A stretch of 64,000 bases of DNA from Leptospira adleri. Lineage in GTDB: Bacteria; Spirochaetota; Leptospiria; Leptospirales; Leptospiraceae. The DNA is taken from NCBI RefSeq assembly GCF_002811985.1, contig NZ_NPDU01000016.1, positions 1-64,000 on the forward strand, given 5' to 3'. Position 1 is the stretch's first letter, and each line of letters starts with the position of its first letter. Positions 8,806-17,100 of this stretch are shown here, one piece after another. The position numbers and the translations under genes were made by a program. The notes under the pieces are model-generated. The model did not search any database, was not told the origin of the DNA, and saw only the letters and a program-made list of their open reading frames with translations.

Positions 8806-9803
8806 GAATTCCTCCCGCAAAAGGAAACAAACGGGCCCTTCTCGTGGAAGGCGGCGGAATGAAAGGCGCATTCGCAGGAGGAGCATTACATTCTTTGCAT
8901 ACGATTCTTTCTCCCAAATATTTCGATCTCGTAGTCGCGGTCTCTTCCGGCGCTTGTTCCGCGGCTTATTACGTTACGATGCCGAAACCGGAACCCGAAA
9001 AAAGTTTAAAAACTCTTGCGATTTGGTATTTCGAGTTGGCCGGCCGAAAACTGATCTCTCCGTTTCATCCGTTTCGGGGAAAAACGTTTCTGGATCAGGA
9101 ATATCTCGTGGACGATCTCTTCGGCGAAAAATATCCGCTTCCCGCCGAGAACTTTGAAAAATTCGGCCTCCCCGAATTCAGAATCGCGGTGAGTAACCTG
9201 CACACGAGAAGTATAGAATATGTGAGGGCCACCTCTGCAAACATATTCGATCTTTTGAAAGCGGCCACTTCCCTTCCGATCGCGACGAGAGGAAGGCATC
9301 GGGTCGACGGCACTCTCTATTCGGACGCGGCGGTTCTCAATCCTCTTCCTCTGGAAGATCTGATCGAAGCGGGTTATAAAGACATTACGGTTGTCTTAAA
9401 TTCTCCCGTTGAAAAAGTTTCTCCTCCTTTCGGATTTTTTACGAGTTTTCTTTCCTTTCCTAAGGATTGGAAGATGGCCCGTTTGATGAGCCGTTGGCAT
9501 CATCACCACTTCAACGTAGCGCGCGAAGTGGCGCAGAAACCTCCGAAGGGAGTTCAGATCCACATGATCTCTCCCGAAAATCAATTGCCGGTGACACTAG
9601 TGACAACAAACGGATCCAAACTGAAAGAGACCGTGGATTTGGGAATGAAGAAGGGAGAAGAAATCGGAGCCTTTCTTTTAAGAAAGTTTAGTAAAAAAGA
9701 ATTTTCCGGTAAAAAAGCGCAGACCGATCGCAAACTCGTGAAACCGACCCGATCCAAATCGTCGAAGGCCAAACCTTCCCAAAAGAAAAAAGCGATTCGC
9801 TAA
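8802..9803 (+). CDS. patatin-like phospholipase
   Basis: 333 aa. The oxyanion-hole motif is VEGGGMKGAFAGGAL (residues 15-29). The nucleophile elbow reads A-V-S-S-G (residues 46-50), with Ser48 as the likely nucleophile and Ala in place of the first Gly of GXSXG. The dyad aspartate is in VDGTLYSDA. The arrangement resembles the YjjU-like bacterial patatins. It ends in a lysine-rich tail (about 305-333) that could contact membranes or nucleic acids. It shares ATGA with plsC and should hydrolyse acyl esters at the cytoplasmic face. A rho-independent terminator follows 12 bases after the stop. Confidence 0.9.
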   Translation: MRIPPAKGNKRALLVEGGGMKGAFAGGALHSLHTILSPKYFDLVVAVSSGACSAAYYVTMPKPEPEKSLKTLAIWYFELAGRKLISPFHPFRGKTFLDQEYLVDDLFGEKYPLPAENFEKFGLPEFRIAVSNLHTRSIEYVRATSANIFDLLKAATSLPIATRGRHRVDGTLYSDAAVLNPLPLEDLIEAGYKDITVVLNSPVEKVSPPFGFFTSFLSFPKDWKMARLMSRWHHHHFNVAREVAQKPPKGVQIHMISPENQLPVTLVTTNGSKLKETVDLGMKKGEEIGAFLLRKFSKKEFSGKKAQTDRKLVKPTRSKSSKAKPSQKKKAIR

Positions 9804-9814
9804 AAGAAGTTTAC

Positions 9815-9842
9815 GCCGCGATCCTTTAAGAACGATCGCGGC
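9815..9842 (+). terminator. terminator of the plsC-patatin operon
   Basis: Arms gccgcgatc (9815-9823) and gatcgcggc (9834-9842) are perfectly complementary around a 10-base loop and are followed by a T-rich stretch (ctttcattcttctttt). It sits directly after the patatin stop. Confidence 0.8.
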
Positions 9843-10079
9843 CTTTCATTCTTCTTTTGATCTTTTCTTTTATCGCTTACACAAACTTCCCTCCAGCTTT
9901 TGAAATAGAATCTGGAGTTTGTCCGTTTTTCATTTCCTCGTTCAAGCCTTAGAACCTTGTATCAAAGAATCGTTTCAAAATAGGATGAAAGAAGCAAAGA
10001 AGTCGGAATAAAAAGAGACCGTATGAAATTCCGGCTCCGAAAAGAACCGACGCACGAAACCGGAATTTACTTTAGAAAC

Positions 10080-10523
10080 TCATTTGATCTTTTCGCCGAT
10101 CAACTCGTCCAAGGACAAAGCTCCTCCGCCTCCGATCATGAGAACCAAGGCCATCGCGATGGCGAGGATATGATATTCAAATCCTTCACCCGCTTGTGTG
10201 TTAAACCAATTCATAAAGAATCCGTTCGCTCTTACAAAAACCGCTGCTCCGATCATAGTGAGCGCGATTCCGAATGCGGAAAATTTTGTCGCAAATCCCA
10301 GGATCAATCCGAGGGCGCCGAAAGATTCCGCAAAGATGACGAGTAACGCGACCGCGGACGGAATCCCCTGCGACTGAAAAAAACCCATCGTAGCGCTGAA
10401 CCCGAATCCTCCGAACCATCCGAATAATTTCTGAAGTCCGTGGGGAAGCATCACAACTCCGAGTGCGATTCTGACTAAAGTTAAGATCCAACTCGATTCC
10501 GTTTGAAAGAATTTTTCGATCAT
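10080..10523 (-). CDS. DoxX family membrane protein
   Basis: 147 aa using the ATG at 10523, which has aaaggag seven bases upstream. A longer in-frame reading exists but overlaps the regulator gene and lacks a ribosome site. Four predicted helices. The opening (LVRIALGVVMLPHGLQKLFGWFGG) and the centre (FAESFGALGLILGFATKFSAFGIALTMIGAA) are typical DoxX. Family members are small inner-membrane proteins linked to redox and thiol stress in other bacteria; the role here is unknown. It lies 70 bases downstream of the AraC-type gene in the same direction, so that protein may control it. Confidence 0.9.
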   Translation of the reverse strand: MIEKFFQTESSWILTLVRIALGVVMLPHGLQKLFGWFGGFGFSATMGFFQSQGIPSAVALLVIFAESFGALGLILGFATKFSAFGIALTMIGAAVFVRANGFFMNWFNTQAGEGFEYHILAIAMALVLMIGGGGALSLDELIGEKIK

Positions 10524-10593
10524 TTCAATCTCCTTTAAGATAAGGAAACTATAGAAAATGAAAACGAAAATGTAAATGGACGGATTGTATATT

Positions 10594-11466
10594 TTACGGT
10601 GCTTTTCGTCCGAAGTCCCGGAATCGTTCCGGAGAAATTCCAGTTTGGGATTTGAAATAGCGGCTGAAATAAGCGTTGTCCGCAAAACCCAATTCCCATG
10701 CAATTTGTGTAATATTCAATTTTGAATGTAAAAGCAGACGTTTGATTTCGAGTATAATTCGTTCGTGGATCACAGACTTTGCGGACTTACCCAATTCTTC
10801 GTGGCAGATTCTGTTCAGCGTATTCGGCGCGATTCCGATTCTTCTCGAATAATACGAAGTGTTTCTTTCCTTTAAAAAATTCTCCTCCAAAAGTTTTTGA
10901 AAAGAGACGATCGTCGAGTCCGGGAGAATTTCGTTCTCTTGCTGCAGATCGAATTCTTTTTTAGTCTGAAGAAGAACCACCTGCGTCAAAACGAGCAGCA
11001 TTTTTTTTTCGGATTGAGAATCTTTTTCATCGATGAGTCTTTCAAAATCGGATCGGAGACGCAAAGAATCTTCGATCCGAATTTTTGGAGAACTCTGTGC
11101 GAATTGAAAAAAAGGATATTCTCTGAGAGTGGAAACATTCTCTCCTTGATCCGTGAAAAAATCGGACGAGATCTTGAGCGCAAAACCTTTCACAGGTTTT
11201 GCGAATTTCCAAGAATGAACCTGACCGGGTTTTAAAAAGAAAAGCGATTCGGATTCGATCGTATTTTCCTGAAAGTCGATCGTATGAGTTCCGGCGCCTT
11301 CCAAAAAGAAAAAAAGCGCGAAGTAAGTATGTCGATGCGAACTATCATATTCTCGAAAACTCGGAGGCAATTCCTCCAAACGACCGACGTAAAAAAGAGG
11401 TTCCGTCTTTTCCTCGACGAGGTCGGAAAGATGAAGCACGGGTGGAATACTTTCAACCTTTGACAT
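10594..11466 (-). CDS. AraC-family transcriptional regulator with cupin sensor domain
   Basis: 290 aa. The N-terminal half (about 1-160) has a cupin-like pattern (SHRHTYFALFFFLEGAGTHT, then LFFLKPGQVHSW). The C-terminal 100 residues hold the double helix-turn-helix: first helix pair in SRRIGIAPNTLNRICHEELGKS, second in NITQIAWELGFADNAYFSRYFK, ending GISPERFRDFG. Such proteins bind a small ligand in the cupin and DNA through the AraC domain. It is transcribed toward doxX and divergently from the large hybrid kinase. The perfect inverted repeat at 11604-11631 lies in that divergent interval and is a candidate operator (inference). Confidence 0.92.
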   Translation of the reverse strand: MSKVESIPPVLHLSDLVEEKTEPLFYVGRLEELPPSFREYDSSHRHTYFALFFFLEGAGTHTIDFQENTIESESLFFLKPGQVHSWKFAKPVKGFALKISSDFFTDQGENVSTLREYPFFQFAQSSPKIRIEDSLRLRSDFERLIDEKDSQSEKKMLLVLTQVVLLQTKKEFDLQQENEILPDSTIVSFQKLLEENFLKERNTSYYSRRIGIAPNTLNRICHEELGKSAKSVIHERIILEIKRLLLHSKLNITQIAWELGFADNAYFSRYFKSQTGISPERFRDFGRKAP

Positions 11467-11595
11467 TCTGTTTCCAAAAAAACAAAGATCTCGTAAAATT
11501 ACAATCCGGAAGAATAGGAGATCCTTTTTTTAAGTTCCGAATTCTCGAAGACAAAACCCGCCCTAAAACGAGTGATTTTCCGAGTGGATCCCTCC

Positions 11596-11631
11596 TAAAC
11601 CGCATTTCGGTTTATAGTGTTAAACCGAAAT
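11596..11631. promoter_or_regulatory. three-arm inverted repeat between araC-type gene and hybrid kinase
   Basis: taaaccg (11596-11602), cggttta (11608-11614) and taaaccg again (11621-11627). The second and third arms extend to a perfect 11-base palindrome (atttcggttta / taaaccgaaat, loop tagtgt). The middle arm can pair with either neighbour, giving two exclusive hairpins or three operator half-sites. It is 90 bases before the kinase start and 130 before the regulator start. Confidence 0.55.
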
Positions 11632-11720
11632 AGAGCGAGTTTCTCTTTTAAGATTCGGAATTACGATCGAAAAAAAGAAAATGGTTTCCCGATTCGGATT
11701 CCTTCTTTAAGACATTCCTT

Positions 11721-14700
11721 ATGTTTCTTAAAAAGAATAGGATAACGAAGGCATTCTTCCTTTTGATTCTACTCTTTTTATTCTTCGTATCCTGCGGGCA
11801 AATCCTCGTATTCGAAAAACCTCCTCTTGTGTCGCGGGGAATTTTGGATCTGAGAACCGCGGACTGGGACTTTGTTTCCAAAGGTTACCTCAGTTTGGAC
11901 GGAGAATGGGAATTCTTTTGGGAACGACTTTATGCGGGGATCGATCCTTCGACGAAGAGCGGAAAAGAATTCAGATCCGACTTTGTAAACGTTCCGGATT
12001 CCTGGACCAACTATTCGCACGACGGAAAAAATTATTCCGGCTTCGGTTATGCGACATACCGGATGCGCGTCCTCTTAAAAGAACCTAACAACGATATGGC
12101 GATCAAGATGTTGGAAGCGGCAACCGCTTACAACCTTTACGTAAACGGCGTGAAAGTTTTATCGAGCGGAAAAGTCGGAATTTCCAAAGAGACGAGCAGT
12201 CCCTTGTATCGTCCGGCGGTAAGCGCTCCGATCCGTCTGGAAAAAGAAAACGAGATCGTAATCGAGGTATCCAACTTTTCACATTCGAAGGCGGGCGTTT
12301 GGGCGAAGGTTTTGCTCGGCGATCACCGGAATTTGTCCGCACTTCGCGAAAGAACGATTTGGCTGGATCTATTTATCTCGGGCGGTCTTTTTATCGGCGT
12401 TTTATATCATCTCAGTCTTTTCTCACTTTTGCGAAGGGAACTTTCTCATTTTTACTTCACCTTGATCGGACTCGTTGCGATCCTTAGAATCGTGCTGACG
12501 GGAGAACGTCTTTTGTTCGCCTTACTTCCGAACTTTGATTTTGATCTCAGTTATCGACTCGAGTTGTTATCCGTTTATATAGGCGGTTTTATTTTGGCCC
12601 TTTTTTTGCGTTCCATGTTTCCGAACGAATTCCAGAAGAAGCCGGCTTATACTTTCGTCGCGGTCTTTTCGATCTTGTCGTTCATCGTTCTTTTTACGGA
12701 TCTTGCCTTTTATTCAAGGACGCTTCCCCTATTCAGTCTTTTCGTATTCTTGGAATGCGTTTACATGGTCTATGTTTTGATCCGCGCGATACAAAACGAT
12801 CGAGTGGGAGCTTGGATCGGACTTCTAATCTGTATTCTTCTTTTCTTAATCGTCATCAACGATCTTCTTTACGCGAATATGATCATCAACACTTCCTATT
12901 TCATATCGTACGGTATTTCTATTTTTTTCATCGCACAAGCCTTTATCATCTCCAAACAATTCGCCATAGCCTACTATCTTTCGCAAAAACTCAGCGACGA
13001 TCTTCAGACTTCAAACGACCGATTGATTTCCTTGGACAAACTTAAGGACGAATTTCTCGCGACCACCTCGCACGAACTCAGAACTCCGCTCCAAGGGATC
13101 ATCGGAATCGCAGATTCTCTCAAAAGAGGCGCAGGCGGCGATCTTTCGGCTTTTGTTGAAAGACAGTTGGGAATGATCGTTTCCAGCGGAGAAAGACTTT
13201 CCAGTTTAGTTAACGATATCCAAGACTTTTCAAAACTAAAACACAGCGACCTCAATCTAAGAAAAATCCCCGTGGACATCAAACAGGCGGTTGATTTCAC
13301 TTTGGACTTAAACCGAGTCAACGTGGATCCTTCCAAGACGATTTTGTTAAACGAAATCGAAGCGAATTTTCCTCCGCTTATGGCGGATGAAAATCGACTT
13401 CAGCAGATTCTCCAGAATTTGATAGGAAACGCGATCAAGTTTACCGAAAAAGGAAAGATTTCCGTAAGCGCCGCGCTCGTCGACGAGAACACCTCCGAAA
13501 TCAGCGTAAGCGACACCGGAATCGGAATTCCGGAAAATCAGAAAAATAGAATATTCGAATTCTTTGAAAGAGTTCAATCCGGAGACGCAGGAAACGCGGG
13601 AGGCACCGGATTAGGACTTCCTATCAGCCGAGCGCTCGTGGCCTTACACGGCGGAGAATTGAACGTAGAATCGACTCCCGGCAAAGGATCTCGGTTTTAT
13701 TTTACGATTCCAGTCTGCAAAGAAATACCGGATTCTCTCACAAACGAATGGAAGAAGAATTATAGTTCTTCGTTGAATTCCAAGCCGCCTTCGACCGAGC
13801 AGGAGCGAGAGACCGAATTCAAAGAGTCGGCCGATAAAATTCGGATCCTTGTCGTCGACGACGAACCGGTCAACTTGGAAGTCATTCAGAATTATCTTTC
13901 CTTGAGAAACATGGAATGTCTCGTCGTTCAAAGCGGAGGCGAGGCTTTGGAAATTCTCAAAAAGGATTCGGACTTCCAGGCAGTGATCCTAGACGTTATG
14001 ATGCCCCGACTTTCCGGTTTGGAAGTGGCAAGAGAAATCCGAAATCGATGGAGTCCCATCGAATTACCGATCCTCATGGTCTCAGCGAAAAACAGGGACA
14101 ACGATCTGATCGCCGCGTTGAACGCGGGGGCAAACGACTACTTGGTGAAACCATTCGACTTCGAACAGTTGATGAACCGAGTCAATAACTTACTCGAACT
14201 CGTACAAGGACACAAGGATAGGATCGATCAAGAAAACGAAAAACGAGAAGCGATCCAACAGGTCAGACAAAAGATCAACATAGATCTTCACGACCACCTC
14301 GGAGCGAAATTGATCGATTTAAAATTTCTATCGGAGGAACTTCTCAGCGGCGCGATCGAACCGAATCGGAATCTATTTGAAAAGATCCACGGCACCGTAA
14401 ATCAATCCATCGGAATGTTACGCGAACAGATGCTCAAGATAGAAGACCTTAACTTAGTATCCGAAAATTTCATCACAGGCGTAAACCTCGTCCTGCTCAG
14501 GCGTTATTCGGACGCGGGAAGAGAAATCGATTTTCAATGTGAAGACGAACTTTTGGAAATTTTCGATTCTCACAAAGACGAAGCGAGTCTTATGGAATTT
14601 TTCGGAATCATCAACGAGGTCACCAACAACGATTTGAAATACGGAAAAGGAATCTCTAATTGGAGTTTCTACTTCCAAAATAATGAAATTCGAATGAATA

Positions 14701-14867
14701 TGAATTCCGAGTCAAGCTACAAGCTGACAAACAACAGATCCGGAAGAGGAACCGAAAATCTAATCGAAAGAATCGTTAAATTGGAAGGAAGAATGGAAAT
14801 GTCCCTCTTGCAAAACGTCTACTCGATCGATCTCAGAATCGTCGCGAACCGTTTTTTATCGATCTGA
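11721..14867 (+). CDS. 7TMR-DISM hybrid histidine kinase with receiver and second NarL-type kinase module
   Basis: 1048 aa. A signal segment ends in VSCG (residue 25). A periplasmic sugar-binding-like (7TMR-DISM) domain spans about 30-200 (LSLDGEWEFFWERL). A seven-helix membrane block spans about 215-415. HisKA follows with His451 in SHELRTPLQG, then a HATPase (NLIGNAIKFTEKG, DTGIGIPENQ, GTGLGLPISRAL). A receiver carries Asp758 in LDVMMPRLSG. The last 200 residues hold a second HisKA_3-like phosphoacceptor (LHDHLGAKL, His857) with a weak ATPase (NEVTNNDLKYG, GRGTENLIERI). The NarL-type regulator gene begins 27 bases later and is the likely partner of the second module. The input signal is unknown. 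Confidence 0.92.
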   Translation: MFLKKNRITKAFFLLILLFLFFVSCGQILVFEKPPLVSRGILDLRTADWDFVSKGYLSLDGEWEFFWERLYAGIDPSTKSGKEFRSDFVNVPDSWTNYSHDGKNYSGFGYATYRMRVLLKEPNNDMAIKMLEAATAYNLYVNGVKVLSSGKVGISKETSSPLYRPAVSAPIRLEKENEIVIEVSNFSHSKAGVWAKVLLGDHRNLSALRERTIWLDLFISGGLFIGVLYHLSLFSLLRRELSHFYFTLIGLVAILRIVLTGERLLFALLPNFDFDLSYRLELLSVYIGGFILALFLRSMFPNEFQKKPAYTFVAVFSILSFIVLFTDLAFYSRTLPLFSLFVFLECVYMVYVLIRAIQNDRVGAWIGLLICILLFLIVINDLLYANMIINTSYFISYGISIFFIAQAFIISKQFAIAYYLSQKLSDDLQTSNDRLISLDKLKDEFLATTSHELRTPLQGIIGIADSLKRGAGGDLSAFVERQLGMIVSSGERLSSLVNDIQDFSKLKHSDLNLRKIPVDIKQAVDFTLDLNRVNVDPSKTILLNEIEANFPPLMADENRLQQILQNLIGNAIKFTEKGKISVSAALVDENTSEISVSDTGIGIPENQKNRIFEFFERVQSGDAGNAGGTGLGLPISRALVALHGGELNVESTPGKGSRFYFTIPVCKEIPDSLTNEWKKNYSSSLNSKPPSTEQERETEFKESADKIRILVVDDEPVNLEVIQNYLSLRNMECLVVQSGGEALEILKKDSDFQAVILDVMMPRLSGLEVAREIRNRWSPIELPILMVSAKNRDNDLIAALNAGANDYLVKPFDFEQLMNRVNNLLELVQGHKDRIDQENEKREAIQQVRQKINIDLHDHLGAKLIDLKFLSEELLSGAIEPNRNLFEKIHGTVNQSIGMLREQMLKIEDLNLVSENFITGVNLVLLRRYSDAGREIDFQCEDELLEIFDSHKDEASLMEFFGIINEVTNNDLKYGKGISNWSFYFQNNEIRMNMNSESSYKLTNNRSGRGTENLIERIVKLEGRMEMSLLQNVYSIDLRIVANRFLSI

Positions 14868-14894
14868 TTTCGAACGTAAGAATCAAGGAAGAAT

Positions 14895-15566
14895 ATGACT
14901 GCAAAAAATATTAGAATCGGAATCGTCGAAAACGACGAGAACTACAAAAATCAAATTCTAAAAGTATTGGAATCGGTTCCCGATGTGGAAGAAATCCTAC
15001 ACTGGGACTCAGCGGAGTCATTCTGGAAGGATCCGAAAGGAAGAACGTTAGACATCGTTTTCTTGGACATTCTTCTTCCCGGAATTTCCGGAGTGGATTT
15101 GGCGGCTAAACTTTCCGAAAGGGATCCTTCGATCAACAAAATCATGTTGAGCAACATGAACTCGGACGAACTCATCTACAACTCGCTTCGTTACGGCGCG
15201 ATCGGTTATATCCTGAAATCGGAGCTGAAGGATATTCTGGAAGTCATCGACACAGTGTTACGCGGAGGAGCCATCATCACTCCCACGATCGCCTTCCGTG
15301 TGTTAAACAGCTTCAAACTCAAAAAAGTCGCGGACGGGGTAAAACTCACTAAAAAAGAGAAGGAAATTTTAGACCACATGGTGACGGGAAAGACGATCAA
15401 TCGTGTCGCGGAATTCTTAGGCGTAAGCAAATATACGATTCAACACCACGTAAAAAATATATACAAAAAATTGAATGTTCACAACCGAGCCGAATTGGTA
15501 AAAAAAGCGACCGATTTCGGCCTTCTTCCCATGAGCGGCTCGAACTTAGGCGAAAAAAAAGATTAA
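14895..15566 (+). CDS. NarL/LuxR-family response regulator
   Basis: 223 aa. The receiver (1-125) has acidic residues in VENDE and the phosphoacceptor Asp58 in VFLDILLPG. The LuxR-type HTH (about 155-212) reads LTKKEKEILDHMVTGKTINR followed by FLGVSKYTIQHHVKNIYKKL. It starts 27 bases after the hybrid kinase, whose C-terminal HisKA_3-like module is the kinase type that normally serves NarL regulators. A phosphorelay ending in DNA binding is likely. Its stop overlaps the stop of the convergent ald gene. Confidence 0.93.
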   Translation: MTAKNIRIGIVENDENYKNQILKVLESVPDVEEILHWDSAESFWKDPKGRTLDIVFLDILLPGISGVDLAAKLSERDPSINKIMLSNMNSDELIYNSLRYGAIGYILKSELKDILEVIDTVLRGGAIITPTIAFRVLNSFKLKKVADGVKLTKKEKEILDHMVTGKTINRVAEFLGVSKYTIQHHVKNIYKKLNVHNRAELVKKATDFGLLPMSGSNLGEKKD

Positions 15567-16681
15567 GAACCGAGCATGGAATCAATGTTCGTATATTCCA
15601 TGCCGAACGCATCCGAAACCGCCCGATACGTGATCTTTCCGGAAACCACATTGATTCCCTTTCGAATCGCCTCCGAATTCAGAGCGGCCTCCTTCCAGCC
15701 TACATTCGCAATTTCTAATACGTAAGGGAGCGTCGCGCTCGTTAACGCAAGAGTCGACGTTTTAGGAACCGCTCCCGGCATGTTCGCGACCGAATAGTGT
15801 ATGATCCCGTCGACCGTGTAGATCGGATTCTCGTGAGTGGTAGGAATCGAAGTTTCAAAACAACCTCCTTGATCGATGGCGACGTCGATCAACACGGATC
15901 CCTTCTTCATCGTTCTAAGATGATCCCGAGTGACAAGTCTCGGCGCCTTGGCGCCGGGATATAAAACGGAGCCGATGACAACGTCGGCGATTCTTAAAAG
16001 TTCCCGAATTTTGGAAGGAGTCGAAGAAAGAGTGATACAATTGCTCGGCATTATTTCCGAAAGATAACGAAGTCGATCGGAGTTCGTGTCCAAGATATAA
16101 ACCCGCGCACCCAAACCGGCGGCGATCTTTGCAGAGTTCATTCCCACGATGCCTCCTCCGATTACGACCACAACTCCGGGTTCCACGCCGGGAACTCCTC
16201 CCAAAAGAACTCCGCTTCCTCCGTGGACCATCTCCAAATACCGAGCCCCTTCCTGCGCGGCCATCCTTCCTGCGATCTCGCTCATGGGAATCAGAAGCGG
16301 CAAGGAACCGTCCTCTTTTTGAATCGTTTCATAGGCGATACAGACCGCGTTGGTTTTTGTCAGAGCAAGGGTCAGGTCCTTCGAAGCGGCCAAGTGAAGA
16401 TAGGTGAATAGAATTTGATTTTCTCTCAGCAAGGAATATTCGGAAGGTTGCGGTTCTTTTATGTGCAGAATCATATCCGATTTTTTGAATATATCGTTTT
16501 TATCGTTAAGAATCTCCGCTCCGTGTTCCACATAATCGGAGTCTGAAAATCCGCTGTTTAAACCTGCGTCCTTCTCTACAAAAACGGTATGCCCGTGGTG
16601 TTTTAGAACTTCGACTCCGGCTGGGATCATACTCACCCGATTTTCAGCGACCTTGATTTCTTTTAGGATTCCGATCTTCAT
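15563..16681 (-). CDS. ald: alanine dehydrogenase
   Basis: 372 aa from the ATG at 16681 (MKIGILKEIKVAENRVSMIPAG), the standard family start; an in-frame extension upstream has no support. Features seen: the substrate-binding N-terminal domain with FTYLHLAAS, the Rossmann glycine motif VIGGGIVGMNSAKIAAGLGA, and DVAIDQGGCFETS. It oxidises L-alanine to pyruvate and ammonia with NAD, or runs in reverse to assimilate ammonia. The next gene upstream, divergent, is the ammonium transporter fusion, which gives a shared nitrogen theme. The stop codon overlaps that of the convergent NarL regulator by three bases. Confidence 0.96.
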   Translation of the reverse strand: MKIGILKEIKVAENRVSMIPAGVEVLKHHGHTVFVEKDAGLNSGFSDSDYVEHGAEILNDKNDIFKKSDMILHIKEPQPSEYSLLRENQILFTYLHLAASKDLTLALTKTNAVCIAYETIQKEDGSLPLLIPMSEIAGRMAAQEGARYLEMVHGGSGVLLGGVPGVEPGVVVVIGGGIVGMNSAKIAAGLGARVYILDTNSDRLRYLSEIMPSNCITLSSTPSKIRELLRIADVVIGSVLYPGAKAPRLVTRDHLRTMKKGSVLIDVAIDQGGCFETSIPTTHENPIYTVDGIIHYSVANMPGAVPKTSTLALTSATLPYVLEIANVGWKEAALNSEAIRKGINVVSGKITYRAVSDAFGMEYTNIDSMLGS

Positions 16682-17100
16682 AGTATCTCTCGTTTTTATT
16701 TTTACGTGGATAGGATCTTCTAAGATTTCACCCTTCCCTGCATTCCTGCAATTGCTTTTACAAAAAGCCGAAGGTTCCCTAACAAAAAAGATAGGCACGG
16801 ATCGATAGTTACGATTTTCCTTCTAAGCCGGTCCATAACGAATTCGGTGGCCGTTAGTATGAATTCACCGAACTCATACTTTCTGATTCTCCAAGACCAC
16901 CTTTGAAAGACTCGATTTCGACGACCGCATCCGCGAGTTCTAAAACTAACGTTTCTGATTCCATAAAAATCACAATGCCTTATTTATAAGCACCGCATAA
17001 CGTTCTTTTCAATTCTTATAAAAGCAAGAATTGAATACAAAAAATATTTTCTTAAAATGATTCTTGCAAACTTTATTCGTCTGAAAGACAAAAGACGAAG
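16682..17100. other. divergent ald / amt-fusion intergenic region
   Basis: About 420 bases between two divergent nitrogen-related genes. It holds a 7-base inverted repeat with 16-base spacing (ttcggtg at 16843-16849, caccgaa at 16866-16872) and a strong palindrome at 17008-17035, listed separately. No gene is seen; both promoters must lie here. Confidence 0.5.
17008..17035. promoter_or_regulatory. palindrome upstream of the Amt-phosphatase gene
   Basis: Perfect 10-base arms ttcaattctt (17008-17017) and aagaattgaa (17026-17035) around the loop ataaaagc, 66 bases before the start codon. It could be an operator or a leader hairpin. Confidence 0.5.

Noticed and set aside
10523..10703. 60-residue extension of the DoxX protein
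   Set aside because: The extension overlaps the AraC gene and lacks a ribosome site, while the ATG at 10523 has a strong one.
16682..16798. 39-residue extension of alanine dehydrogenase
   Set aside because: Family proteins start at MKIGILKE, and the longer reading shows no ribosome site.
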